The notes: generated from the sequence alone by a model not told the origin. Numbered from the stretch's first letter, positions 33,384-41,618 are shown. The stretch: DNA of 50,551 nt from Micromonospora foliorum (GCF_022229015.1 NZ_JAKKFF010000100.1:1-50551), one strand, 5' to 3'. Numbers and translations are program-made.

Positions 33384-35918
33384 TCAACTGCCCGAGCCGT
33401 ACGTCCACACCCACAGTCCCTCGTCTCCGCCCACTGCGGCAGCACCGCTCGCGCTCAGCGCCACCACGTCCGAGGCCCACTCGTCCGTGGGGAAGAACCC
33501 CGCCTTGTACACGTGCACGGTCCGACCGGTAGTCGTCCGCCAGACGCGGATCTCGTCCCAGCGGACCGTGACGAAGAGATCCCCCGGCCCGAATGCCGTG
33601 GCGCTGGGGCGCCCCGCCTCACCGACCAGGGTGGCCAGGATCTGGCCCGAGCCCGAGGCGTGAATCAGCACCTCCCCGTCGGCGGATACCTCGGACCACG
33701 GCGCAACGGGTCCGTCGATGCGGCTCGCGCTGCGTCCACTGGCGGTCTCCCAGGCCCGCACTGACCCCTTGCGGTCGAGGGTCACCAGCACCCGGCCGTC
33801 CTGGCTGAAGCGGGCCGCCTCCACGTACCTCTGCTCGTCGGGAAAGTCGACGCGCTTGCCCGAGGACAGCGACGGCCACACCTTGGCGTCGCCGGAGCCG
33901 ACGGCTGCGATGCCGCTCCCCTGGGGGGTGAACAGCACGTCGGAGACCCGTTGGGTCTCGCCGAAGGCGAGCGTGGACGCGCTCTGCCGAGTGGCGACAT
34001 CCCAGAGCTTGACGACACCGTCCTCACCGCCGCTGGCGAGCGTCTTCCCGTCCGGGCTGAACGCGAGCACGTTGATTTTCTTGGTGTGTCCGGGGATGAC
34101 AGCCATGGCTCTGTGGTCGGCGACGTTCCACAAGGTGATGCTGAACGTCTCGGTGCTCGCGCTGGCGAGCGCGGTGCCGTCCGGGCTGAACGCCACCGCG
34201 CTGACCGGATCGTCCGCGAGAGCCACCATCGCCGCCTGCTGGCGGTGCGTGTAGAGGTGGCCGCTCAGAACGAGAGCCGCCAGCAGCGCGAAACACAGCA
34301 CCACCACTGGCAGACGACGGCCGAGCGGCCGGAAGGCCCGCGAAGGCCAGCCCGCGATCTCGCTGGCCGGGCCTACGATCCGGACGTGGCTCGGGATGAC
34401 GGAGCGCAGTTTGCGCACCGTGTGCGCCGGGCTGAGGTTGAGGTCGCCGATCATCCAGACCGGCGCCCGGTCGCCCTGCTCGTGAATGACTCCGAGGGCC
34501 CTCGCGCGACTCAGCGTGGACTCGGGTATGCGTCTCGTCAGCTCGATGCCGAGCCTGGACCGGACGGTTGACGAACTGTCACCGGGCCCGACCGTGACGC
34601 TGGCGACGTGCTCCCAGAGCAGGTCATGCGGCTTGCGGCGAGCGTCAGTCATTCGCACCGACCGGGGGTCCACGCGTAGTGGCCCGTGCGGCGGGTCGAC
34701 GACCTTCAGCGCGACCCACGCCCCCGCCACCGCAGGCAAGAGGAAGACGGGAATCACTGTCCACTCGGGCACGTCGAGCGTCGTCAGCACGTTGATGAAA
34801 AGCAGAGTCGCCCAGAGCACGAGGCCGACGAGGACGAGCCGAACAGCGACGTTGACCCTGCGGGCCGTCTCCGGCACCACGACCGGGAAGCTCACCCCCG
34901 TCGACGACGTCCCTGACCCGGCCGCGCTCGATCGTTGGCGGGGTGGAGCAGGCCCGGCCGGCTGCACGGTCGTGGGCTGCCGCTCCCAGGCTTCGCCCTC
35001 CGGGGCGGGGCCGGCGCCCTCCGGGGCCGATCGGTTGGGTCTACCCGACACGACTGGAGTGATGTCGTCGCGCCGACCGGTGGCACCCGCGACGACCGGA
35101 ACGTCGAGGAGGTCACGAGCCTGCTCGACGGTGAGTCGTTGCGCCACGTCGCGGGTTAGCAGACCGGCGACAACGGTGGACAGCGGCTCGTCGCAGTCGA
35201 CGGCCGGAATGTCGTCGTACAGAACGGCGTGCACAGTGGCTGCGGTCGAGGCCCGCTCGAACGGAAGCTCGCCGTTCACGGCCTGGGCGAGGGTCACCCC
35301 CGCCGACCACAGATCCGCGGCGGGCGTGGGGTCGCTGCCGTGGAACAACTCCGGCGCGAGATACCCGGTCGAGCCCATCATCCCGTGCCGGGTCAGGCGG
35401 GCGTCCCCGGCCGCCTGCGCGATCCCGAAGTCGAGCAGCTTCACCTCGTCGCCGGGAAGGACCATGATGTTGCCGGGCTTGACGTCGCGATGCACCACCC
35501 CGACCGAGTGCGCGGCCTTCAGTGCGTCCAACATCCGGATGCCGATCGCCGTCACCCGGTTGGGTGGCAGCGTTCCCTCCCGGTCGAGAAGGTCGGCCAG
35601 CGTGGGAGCGTCCACCAACTCCGTCACGATGTAGACGGCCTCGTCGTCGCCGGTCGCCGGCACGAGGTCATGGATCGCGACGACAGCCGGATGGTTGATC
35701 CGCCCAGCGGTGCGCGCCTCACGCAGCGCCCGCTCACCGAACAGCCGGCGCTCATCGGCGGGGAGCCCAACGGGAGCGCGGATCTCCTTGATCGCGACGG
35801 TACGCCCAATCAACTCGTCGGTCGCCCGCCAGACCACCCCCATGCCGCCGCGGCCGAGAATGCTCTCCAGCCGGTAACGCCCCGCAACGAGCCGCTGCGC
35901 CGCCTGGGAATCTGGCAC
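33384..35918 (-). CDS. Membrane Ser/Thr protein kinase with C-terminal WD40 repeats
   Basis: 844 aa from GTG 35918, chosen because AAGGAG lies seven bases upstream; an ATG six codons earlier has no ribosome site. The Hanks-type kinase domain (about 10-275) has GRGGMGVVW, VAIKEI with Lys44, HRDVKPGN with Asp145, DFG with Asp163 and APE. A Pro-rich linker follows. Hydrophobic segments occur at about 360-380, 386-405 and 537-555. From about 565 come WD40 blades (VSAVAFSPDGTALAS, INVLAFSPDGKTLASGGEDGVVKLWD). With three membrane passes the kinase would be inside and the propeller outside, as a sensor; this topology is inferred. The stop is 10 bases before the EssC-like gene, so one transcript probably carries both, and the kinase may phosphorylate a partner read by the FHA domain. 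Confidence 0.9.
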   Translation of the reverse strand: MPDSQAAQRLVAGRYRLESILGRGGMGVVWRATDELIGRTVAIKEIRAPVGLPADERRLFGERALREARTAGRINHPAVVAIHDLVPATGDDEAVYIVTELVDAPTLADLLDREGTLPPNRVTAIGIRMLDALKAAHSVGVVHRDVKPGNIMVLPGDEVKLLDFGIAQAAGDARLTRHGMMGSTGYLAPELFHGSDPTPAADLWSAGVTLAQAVNGELPFERASTAATVHAVLYDDIPAVDCDEPLSTVVAGLLTRDVAQRLTVEQARDLLDVPVVAGATGRRDDITPVVSGRPNRSAPEGAGPAPEGEAWERQPTTVQPAGPAPPRQRSSAAGSGTSSTGVSFPVVVPETARRVNVAVRLVLVGLVLWATLLFINVLTTLDVPEWTVIPVFLLPAVAGAWVALKVVDPPHGPLRVDPRSVRMTDARRKPHDLLWEHVASVTVGPGDSSSTVRSRLGIELTRRIPESTLSRARALGVIHEQGDRAPVWMIGDLNLSPAHTVRKLRSVIPSHVRIVGPASEIAGWPSRAFRPLGRRLPVVVLCFALLAALVLSGHLYTHRQQAAMVALADDPVSAVAFSPDGTALASASTETFSITLWNVADHRAMAVIPGHTKKINVLAFSPDGKTLASGGEDGVVKLWDVATRQSASTLAFGETQRVSDVLFTPQGSGIAAVGSGDAKVWPSLSSGKRVDFPDEQRYVEAARFSQDGRVLVTLDRKGSVRAWETASGRSASRIDGPVAPWSEVSADGEVLIHASGSGQILATLVGEAGRPSATAFGPGDLFVTVRWDEIRVWRTTTGRTVHVYKAGFFPTDEWASDVVALSASGAAAVGGDEGLWVWTYGSGS

Positions 35919-36086
35919 TCTCGCGCTCCTTGCCATCGACCACTACAGTCGGTGCGTACGATACTCCGACCGGTACCGGACCAACGTCCGTCCACAACAG
36001 ACTTGATCGCCCAAGCAGGTTCGGTTCGGACGGGCGGCAGGGTTGGGTCCCGATCGATGTTGGCGCGGTTTCAGGGAGTCACGGGG

Positions 36087-36398
36087 ATGGCGACCAGCTT
36101 CGGCTTTGACCGGGACGCGGTGCTCGCCGCCGCAGCGGCATTGAGAAGCCTGAAGTCCGAGTTGGAGTCGTCTCGACGGCAGACCGGGCCGTCTTCCACG
36201 ACCGGCTCTGGCGACGTCGACCGGGCTCTCCAGGGATTCACCGACGCCGCGATCCGACACCAGAGTGGCCTGACGGCCGCCGTGGATGCCGCAGCGGACC
36301 TGCTGAACGACGTGGTGGTGAGCCACGCACAGCTCGACAGCTCGCTGGGCGGTCGAATAGCGAGTAACCAACCACCAAAGGGGAAGAGCGATGAGTGA
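36087..36398 (+). CDS. Small helical ESX-like protein, first gene of the export cargo operon
   Basis: 103 aa; ATG 36087 after GGGAG. The protein has no signal peptide and is predicted helical: FDRDAVLAAAAALRSLKSELESSRRQ, then a Gly/Ser/Thr turn and VDRALQGFTDAAIRHQSGLTAAVDAAADLLNDVVVSHAQLDSSL. Two helices joined by a short loop at about 100 residues fits the ESX/WXG100 superfamily, but no WxG is seen; the loop carries GSGDVD. It is divergent from the kinase gene across 168 bases and overlaps the next gene by 8 bases, so the two are translationally coupled and probably form a heterodimer that is exported. No enzyme function expected. Confidence 0.7.
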   Translation: MATSFGFDRDAVLAAAAALRSLKSELESSRRQTGPSSTTGSGDVDRALQGFTDAAIRHQSGLTAAVDAAADLLNDVVVSHAQLDSSLGGRIASNQPPKGKSDE

Positions 36399-36687
36399 CG
36401 TCAGCGTCGGCTACGAGGGTCTCCAGTCGGCGGCCCGGACCCTGACCACCGGGCAGGAGGAGATGACCCAGAAGCTGACCGCGCTGAAGGCGATGATCGA
36501 CCAGCTGGTCAACAGCGAATTCCGCACCCAGCTGGCGTCAGGTCGTTTCCAGGACTCCTACCAGCAGTGGACCACCGGCGCCCAGAACATGATCGGTGGC
36601 CTGGAGGGCATGTCGTCGTTCCTGGTCGGCGTCGTCCGTGAGCACCAGGACCTGGACGCCAGGTTGGCCGGGGGCATCAACGGCTGA
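36391..36687 (+). CDS. WXG100-like ESX protein without the WxG motif
   Basis: 98 aa; ATG 36391 lies inside the end of the preceding gene, after AAAGGGGAAG. It shows the WXG100 helical hairpin: EGLQSAARTLTTGQEEMTQKLTALKAMIDQLVN and FQDSYQQWTTGAQNMIGGLEGMSSFLVGVVREHQDLDARL. The turn reads SEFRTQLASGRFQDSY, so the canonical Trp-x-Gly is replaced by LASG. There is a Trp in QQW later in helix 2. The tail has no clear YxxxD/E export signal. It is probably a T7SS substrate or chaperone for the next protein. Twelve bases separate its stop from the downstream gene. Confidence 0.82.
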   Translation: MSDVSVGYEGLQSAARTLTTGQEEMTQKLTALKAMIDQLVNSEFRTQLASGRFQDSYQQWTTGAQNMIGGLEGMSSFLVGVVREHQDLDARLAGGING

Positions 36688-36699
36688 TCATCAGCCGAC

Positions 36700-37791
36700 A
36701 TGGACAGCTGGCACGTGCTCGATATCTACGACGGCGATCCGACCCCTGGTGAGCCGGCGTCGATCCATGCGATGGCGGTTGACTTCCAGCGCCGGGGCGG
36801 GGAGGCCAACGGGCACAGCATGCGGCTGCGCTCCATCGGGGCAAACAGCGGCGCGCTGGCCCTCCGGGGCGACTTCGCCACGACCATCGATCGGGAGCTC
36901 GCGCACCTTCCCGGTGAGGCGAAGGCCCTGGCGGATGCCTACCTGGCCTGCGCCCAAGCCCTTTCCGCGTTCGCGAACGAGTTGGCGCAGGTCCAGGCGC
37001 AGTCCCGCAGCGCGCTGCAGCGGGGGGCGGCAGCCGACAACCAGTACCGGAACCTGCTCGGTCAATTCTGTGGACTGACCGGTCGGCGTACTTACGGGCC
37101 GGGCATCTGGCGAGGGCTCGACGAGTCCTACGCGGCGGCAGAACGTGAACCAGTTCGCACGATGGTCAACGCCATCGGTCGATCGGCCCGGCTGTGCGAG
37201 GCGGAACGCCAGGAGGCCCGGGTCGCTGCCCTTCAGGCCAAGGGTCTCTACGATGCCGCCGCGGCTCGGTGCGCCGCTGCGATTCGGGCCGCCACCCTGA
37301 CCTCGACGCGTCTGTCAGCTGGACGAAGGCGACAACCAGCTAGCGGAGCGTCTCAGAACGCGACCACCGAACGCATCCCCGGACCTGCGGGTAAGCGACC
37401 ACAGCTGCCTCCACATCATCGCCACAACCTGGAGAGAGTCCAGCCAGGGAGCCGCACAAAAGGGGCCAACACGGTCGTCCTACCCGGCACGGACGTCGCC
37501 AAGGATGTCGACGACATCAACAGTGGTCGGGCTACCTGGGATGCTGGCCGCCAGCGCTACGTGGTGAACGGGCGTACCTACATCGCCAAGGACGGAAGAG
37601 TGGTTCCCGAGTCCGGACCGGGCCTGGAGGCACTCGATCACCAGGAGTACACCGTACTGAAGGCGTACATTCAGTACGACGGAGACCTCGATGCGGCGAT
37701 TGCCGTATTGTCCAGGGACCCGAACATCACGCCGGCGCACAGGGCCCGGGCGTTGGAGATCTTCCGCCATCACAGCAAGTACCGGGGGTGA
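36700..37791 (+). CDS. Candidate polymorphic toxin with N-terminal T7SS signal domain
   Basis: 363 aa; ATG 36700 with a weak ribosome site. Residues about 1-110 match the putative T7SS secretion signal domain: HVLDIYDGDPTPGEPASIHAMA, an acidic-Pro start, then helices with LAHLPGEAKALADAYLACAQALSAFANELAQVQAQSRSALQRG. A helical segment (about 130-205) is followed by a low-complexity Arg/Pro/Gln linker (about 206-255). The C-terminal domain (about 256-363) is different: VAKDVDDINSGRA, YVVNGRTYIAKDG and GDLDAAIAVLSRDPNI. Its family is not recognised and no nuclease motif is certain. Export signal, flexible linker and variable tip is the plan of polymorphic toxins, and the next gene starts directly at its stop. 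Toxicity is inference. Confidence 0.7.
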   Translation: MDSWHVLDIYDGDPTPGEPASIHAMAVDFQRRGGEANGHSMRLRSIGANSGALALRGDFATTIDRELAHLPGEAKALADAYLACAQALSAFANELAQVQAQSRSALQRGAAADNQYRNLLGQFCGLTGRRTYGPGIWRGLDESYAAAEREPVRTMVNAIGRSARLCEAERQEARVAALQAKGLYDAAAARCAAAIRAATLTSTRLSAGRRRQPASGASQNATTERIPGPAGKRPQLPPHHRHNLERVQPGSRTKGANTVVLPGTDVAKDVDDINSGRATWDAGRQRYVVNGRTYIAKDGRVVPESGPGLEALDHQEYTVLKAYIQYDGDLDAAIAVLSRDPNITPAHRARALEIFRHHSKYRG

Positions 37792-38259
37792 GTGGTGGTC
37801 TACCGGATCCAGTTCGAGAAGGAGATACCCGCTGCCGCCCTGCTTCGGTTTCTCCAGGACAGCTATGGCATCGCCCCAGGGGAGATCTACGTCGGGCGCG
37901 TCGTAGACCGCTCTGTCGACGATCCTCGACCGGTCGCCATGTTCACTCCGCCCGACCACGACGAAGAGTTCGGCTGGGTCCTGGTCGGCGGCACGGAGCT
38001 TGCCGACGCCACCGGTCAGCATGAGTTGGAACTGGCCGTCACCCTGGCCCGCGCGTTCCAGGTGCGGGTGGTGGTCGACGACGGAAGCATCTTCCCCGAC
38101 AGGTGGCGGCTGATCAGCACCGATGGCAGCAGCGGCCTGGTGCGCACAGACGAGGACGCCGCGGTCGAAGGCAATCTACGGATCATGCACGCCCTCGAAC
38201 CGATCAGTGGTGAGCCCGACCTGACCGTCGTGCCACCGCCGGACGGCGTCCGCAACTGA
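37792..38259 (+). CDS. Candidate immunity protein paired with the putative toxin
   Basis: 155 aa. A GTG at 37792 directly follows the previous stop codon; a second GTG is one codon later. A GGGGG run inside the end of the toxin gene serves as ribosome site. No signal peptide or membrane segment, so it is cytoplasmic, as expected for protection of the producer. It is acidic (many D/E, for example DHDEEFGW) and looks alpha/beta. I recognise no family. Immediate position after an exported multi-domain protein, small size and acidity fit an immunity protein, but all of this is circumstantial. Confidence 0.6.
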   Translation: MVVYRIQFEKEIPAAALLRFLQDSYGIAPGEIYVGRVVDRSVDDPRPVAMFTPPDHDEEFGWVLVGGTELADATGQHELELAVTLARAFQVRVVVDDGSIFPDRWRLISTDGSSGLVRTDEDAAVEGNLRIMHALEPISGEPDLTVVPPPDGVRN

Positions 38260-38340
38260 TGATCGGGTAGCGCCGACGACCCGTTGCCCACACGGCGGTG
38301 GACCGCTACTCCGCCCTGCGCCCATCCGATGGAAGAGTGA

Positions 38341-38385
38341 ATCTTGGACACTTTCCGTCAGCCGCTGACGGAAACTGTCCAAGAT
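38341..38385. repeat. 45-base near-perfect palindrome
   Basis: Arms of 22 bases (38341-38362 and 38364-38385) match at 21 positions around a single central C. Outer parts are ATCTTGGACA / TGTCCAAGAT and inner parts TTTCCGTCAGC / GCTGACGGAAA. It lies in the 327-base gap between the candidate immunity gene and the next lipoprotein gene, in which I see no gene. It may terminate the T7SS cargo transcript. Confidence 0.8.
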
Positions 38386-38586
38386 CTGCGGTCGAGGGGC
38401 GTCAGGCTTGCGGGCGACGCCGCTGTAGCCGGTGCGGGCGACCTGCGGACGCTCGGTGGTTGGCCCCTCGGGTCGGCTAGCGGACATCTCCCGGGCCGGA
38501 TCACGACAGCGCTCACGGCACCCTGCGCGCAGGCTGGCCGGAATCGCTGACGACGACGGTCGGCACCCGGAGGAGGCTCGCGGCCC

Positions 38587-39189
38587 ATGGGCGTACCCCG
38601 TGTAGGGACGGCGGCCCTCGCCGGCGGTCTCGCCCTGCTGCTGATGGCGACCACTGTCGGGTGCAGACGCTCGCGTCCGTCACCGGCCCCGAGCGGCGGC
38701 ACGGCGACGGTCGGCCTGACCGTCAGCGCCGCGCAACCGTCGTACCGGGTGGGTGAGCAGATCAGCCTGCGGCTGAAGCTGGTCAACAACCGCGACGCCG
38801 AGTGCCAACTCAGTCGGGTGCCGGACGGCGCGGTGACGATCATGTCGTTGGCCCGCGACGGCACGGCGGTGGCACCCGCGGTCGGCGGCGCCGCCTACTA
38901 CCGGGACTTCACCGCGTACCTGATCGAGAACCTGGTGCGGGTGCCGCCGCGCGGGTCGGTGGAGCTGACACTGGGCAGCGACCCGCAGAGCCCGGTCGGC
39001 GCGGCGTTGACCACGTCCGCGCCGGACGGGCGGGGTGGGGCCGCCGTTACCTGGTGGCCGGTCGACCAGCCCGGGGCGTACCGGCTGGTGCTGGGCTACC
39101 TGCGGGCGCCGCTGCGGGGTGTGCCGGCGGATGCCTGTGCCGCGACGGCCGAGCAGGGCACGGTCGCGTTCGAGGTGAGGGGCGGATGA
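38587..39189 (+). CDS. Secreted or lipid-anchored protein of unknown function
   Basis: 200 aa; ATG 38587 preceded by GGAGGAGG about 11 bases away. The N-terminus is ...TAALAGGLALLLMATTVGCRRS, a lipoprotein-like signal with Cys26 after TVG, which is a weak lipobox because of the Thr at -3. The mature part is beta-rich (ATVGLTVSAAQPSYRVGEQISLRLKLVNNRDAECQL...) and looks like an immunoglobulin-like or carboxypeptidase-regulatory sandwich that could sit outside the membrane. No catalytic residues are visible. Its last codons overlap the ATG of the next gene (ATGA), so the two are translationally coupled and probably work together. Confidence 0.7.
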   Translation: MGVPRVGTAALAGGLALLLMATTVGCRRSRPSPAPSGGTATVGLTVSAAQPSYRVGEQISLRLKLVNNRDAECQLSRVPDGAVTIMSLARDGTAVAPAVGGAAYYRDFTAYLIENLVRVPPRGSVELTLGSDPQSPVGAALTTSAPDGRGGAAVTWWPVDQPGAYRLVLGYLRAPLRGVPADACAATAEQGTVAFEVRGG

Positions 39190-41537
39190 CCGGGATGCGC
39201 GTGATCCGGACGGGTCTGGTGCTGGCAGGCGTGCTGGTGCTCGTCGCCCCGCAGGCGGCGTCCGCCGTGGTCAGCGTCAATTCTGACCTGCAGACGGAGT
39301 ACGCGGGCTGCGTCGGGCAGATTCGCAGCTCCGGCAACGGCAAGGTGCTCGAAGAACTCGAACGCTCCGGAAAGAAGATCCAGGTCCGGAGGCCCATCTT
39401 CGGCTCGGAGAGCAGCACCACCACGTACGTCCCGGGTAGCGACGTGCAGATCAACTGGGTGCCGGAGAACGACGGGCGGAAGCTGGACGACGAGGGTTCC
39501 GGCTTCACCGAGGACCAGTGTGCCACCCTCATCCACGAGATGAACCATGCCCTCGACGAGGTGAACGACACCGACCGGGGCCAGTTCTGCACGCAGGGGG
39601 GCCAACAGGCGAGCCCGGTGGACCCCGCCGAGGTGCACGCGGTGTTGGCGGAGAACGCGTACCGCAAGGCGGTCGGTGTGCCGCTCCGCCCCTCGTACAG
39701 TGGAATGAAGCTGCCGTCGAACGGCAAGGACTGCGACCAGCCCAAGCCCCGACCGCCCGGTGGTGGTGGTTGTTCGATCTCGGTGATCGGCAAGGGTTAC
39801 CGGTGCGCGAACAGCAACGGTGACCCGCACCTGCTCACCTACGACGGCCTGCGCTACGACTTCCAGGCCGCCGGGGAGTTCGTGCTGACCCGCTCGGCGA
39901 CCGACGACTTCGAGGTCCAGGTACGACAGACGATGTTCCCGGCCAGTTCGGTGGTGGCCGTCAACTCGGCCGTCGCGGTTCGGGTGGCCGGTGACCGGGT
40001 CGGTGTGTACGTCACACCCGACGGTCCGGCGGTGCGGGTGAACGGCGCCGCGCCGGTGTCCGCGCCCGACGGGGTGAAGCTGCCGCGCGGCGGCACCGTC
40101 ACCACCTGGGGAGACGGCACGGTGACCATGGAGTGGCCGGACGGCGCTCGGCTGACCGCGCAGCCGATCGGGGTGTGGGGGCTGAGTGTGAGCGTCAGCG
40201 CGCCCACCGCACGGGCCGGGACGCTGGAGGGTTTGCTCGGCGACCATGACGGTGACCCGGGTGACGACCTGACCGTGCGCGGCGGGAAGCGGTTGGCGCA
40301 GCCGCCCACGTTCGAGGCGCTGTACCCCGGCTTCGCCGACAGTTGGCGCGTCGAGGCGCAACGGTCGCTGTTCGACTACGAGCCGAGGCAGAACACCGGC
40401 ACGTTCACCGACCGGCGTTTCCCGAACCGGCTGCTCACCGTCGGGGACCTGCCCAACCGGGCCACCGCCGAACTCGTCTGCCGGCGGGCCGGCGTCACCG
40501 ATCCGCAGATCCTCGCCGACTGCGTGCTCGACGTCGGCCTCACCGGGCAGGTCGCGTTCGCCGAGGACGCCGCCCGCGCGCAGCGCGACGTGCCCGCTGC
40601 CGGTGACGTCGACCTGGAGGTGAGCCGAGCGGGCGCCACGGCCGCGATGAAGGTGCCGGGCCGGGCCGGCCAGAAGATCTTCGTGGAGGTGCCCGCCGCC
40701 ACCGTGCCGGATCGCTGCGGCGTGTTGCTGCTGCTCGACCCGCAGGGCCGTCAGCTCGCCACCGGCTGCGTCATCTCCGGCGTCGGCTTCATCGACACGA
40801 CCACGTTGACCGCCACCGGCGACCACCAGGTGGTGCTCGACCCGTGGGATGCCGACCTCGGCCGGGCGACGGTACGGGTCGTTCCGGTGACCGACGAGGA
40901 GAAGACGCTCACGCTGGACGGACCCGCGGTCCGGGCGACCCTCGCCCAACCGGGGGCGGTCAGCCGCCTGGCCTTCGACGGGCGCGCCGGCCAGAAGATC
41001 TTCCTCCAGGTCACCAACGCCACCCTGCCCGACCGGTGCGGCCTGCTGCTGCTGCGCGACCCGGCCGGCGAACAGGTGGCCAGCGGCTGCGTGATCGGCG
41101 GCACGGGGTATGTCGACGGGATCGTCCTTCCCGCCAGCGGCCGGTACGTGCTGGAGGTCGACGGGACCTCCACCGACACCGGCTCGGCGGACGTACGGCT
41201 CCACGACGCTCGCGACGAGCAGGCCGACACCGTCGCGGACGGCCGGGCCGCCACCCTGACGGTCAGCCGACCCGGTGCGGTGAGCCGGCTGCGGTTCGCC
41301 GCCGACGCCGGTCGTCGCGTCACCGTCGAGGTGACCACCGCCACCCTGCCCGACCGGTGCGGCATCCTGTTCCTGACCGACCCGGACGGCGACCCGATGA
41401 CCAGTGGCTGCATCATCGGTGGGGCGGGGCGGTTCGAGACAGGCTCACTGCCCAAAAGCGGCACGTACACCCTCGCGCTCGACCCCTGGGCGGACGACAT
41501 CGGCTCGGCCACAATCATCATGCGCCAGGGGCTCTGA
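39186..41537 (+). CDS. Secreted zincin-like, VWD and triple-repeat protein
   Basis: 783 aa; the ATG overlaps the previous stop as ATGA. A signal peptide (about 1-27: TGLVLAGVLVLVAPQAASA) is followed by a domain with HEMNH (His117, Glu118, His121) in CATLIHEMNHALDEVN, an HExxH zincin motif that resembles the M91/NleD-like type. A von Willebrand type D domain follows (about 200-370; CANSNGDPHLLTYDGLRYDFQAAGEF). The C-terminus (about 480-783) holds three tandem repeats of about 100 residues, each with a TLPDRCGxLxLxDPxG-type motif and a later SGCxIGG. A secreted, probably Ca2+- or glycan-contacting, protease-like protein is inferred. The combination is not one I recognise. Confidence 0.75.
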   Translation: MTGMRVIRTGLVLAGVLVLVAPQAASAVVSVNSDLQTEYAGCVGQIRSSGNGKVLEELERSGKKIQVRRPIFGSESSTTTYVPGSDVQINWVPENDGRKLDDEGSGFTEDQCATLIHEMNHALDEVNDTDRGQFCTQGGQQASPVDPAEVHAVLAENAYRKAVGVPLRPSYSGMKLPSNGKDCDQPKPRPPGGGGCSISVIGKGYRCANSNGDPHLLTYDGLRYDFQAAGEFVLTRSATDDFEVQVRQTMFPASSVVAVNSAVAVRVAGDRVGVYVTPDGPAVRVNGAAPVSAPDGVKLPRGGTVTTWGDGTVTMEWPDGARLTAQPIGVWGLSVSVSAPTARAGTLEGLLGDHDGDPGDDLTVRGGKRLAQPPTFEALYPGFADSWRVEAQRSLFDYEPRQNTGTFTDRRFPNRLLTVGDLPNRATAELVCRRAGVTDPQILADCVLDVGLTGQVAFAEDAARAQRDVPAAGDVDLEVSRAGATAAMKVPGRAGQKIFVEVPAATVPDRCGVLLLLDPQGRQLATGCVISGVGFIDTTTLTATGDHQVVLDPWDADLGRATVRVVPVTDEEKTLTLDGPAVRATLAQPGAVSRLAFDGRAGQKIFLQVTNATLPDRCGLLLLRDPAGEQVASGCVIGGTGYVDGIVLPASGRYVLEVDGTSTDTGSADVRLHDARDEQADTVADGRAATLTVSRPGAVSRLRFAADAGRRVTVEVTTATLPDRCGILFLTDPDGDPMTSGCIIGGAGRFETGSLPKSGTYTLALDPWADDIGSATIIMRQGL

Positions 41538-41578
41538 CTGCGGCGGCTGTTGTGGGGGCCGGCCCTTCCCGGACGAGC

Positions 41579-41618
41579 GTGATGCCTGTGGGTCATCCTG
41601 ATGACCCACAGGCATCAC
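41579..41618. repeat. 40-base palindrome between convergent genes
   Basis: GTGATGCCTGTGGGTCATC (41579-41597) and its perfect complement (41600-41618) are 19-base arms with only CT between them. It lies between the convergent VWD-protein and GH51 genes, and begins with GAGCGTGAT (41574-41582), as does the sequence before the palindrome at 29017 (GAGCGTGAT, 29005-29013). A terminator or a copy of a dispersed palindromic element. Confidence 0.8.

Noticed and set aside
29096..38259. Mycobacterial-type complete ESX locus
   Set aside because: No EccB, EccD, EccE or mycosin gene lies within or beside the cluster, and the ATPase has an FHA domain as in EssC rather than the plain EccC plan.
38298..38550. 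Short ORFs across the 45-base palindrome
   Set aside because: They owe their length to the palindrome and GC-rich DNA; no ribosome site or coding character.
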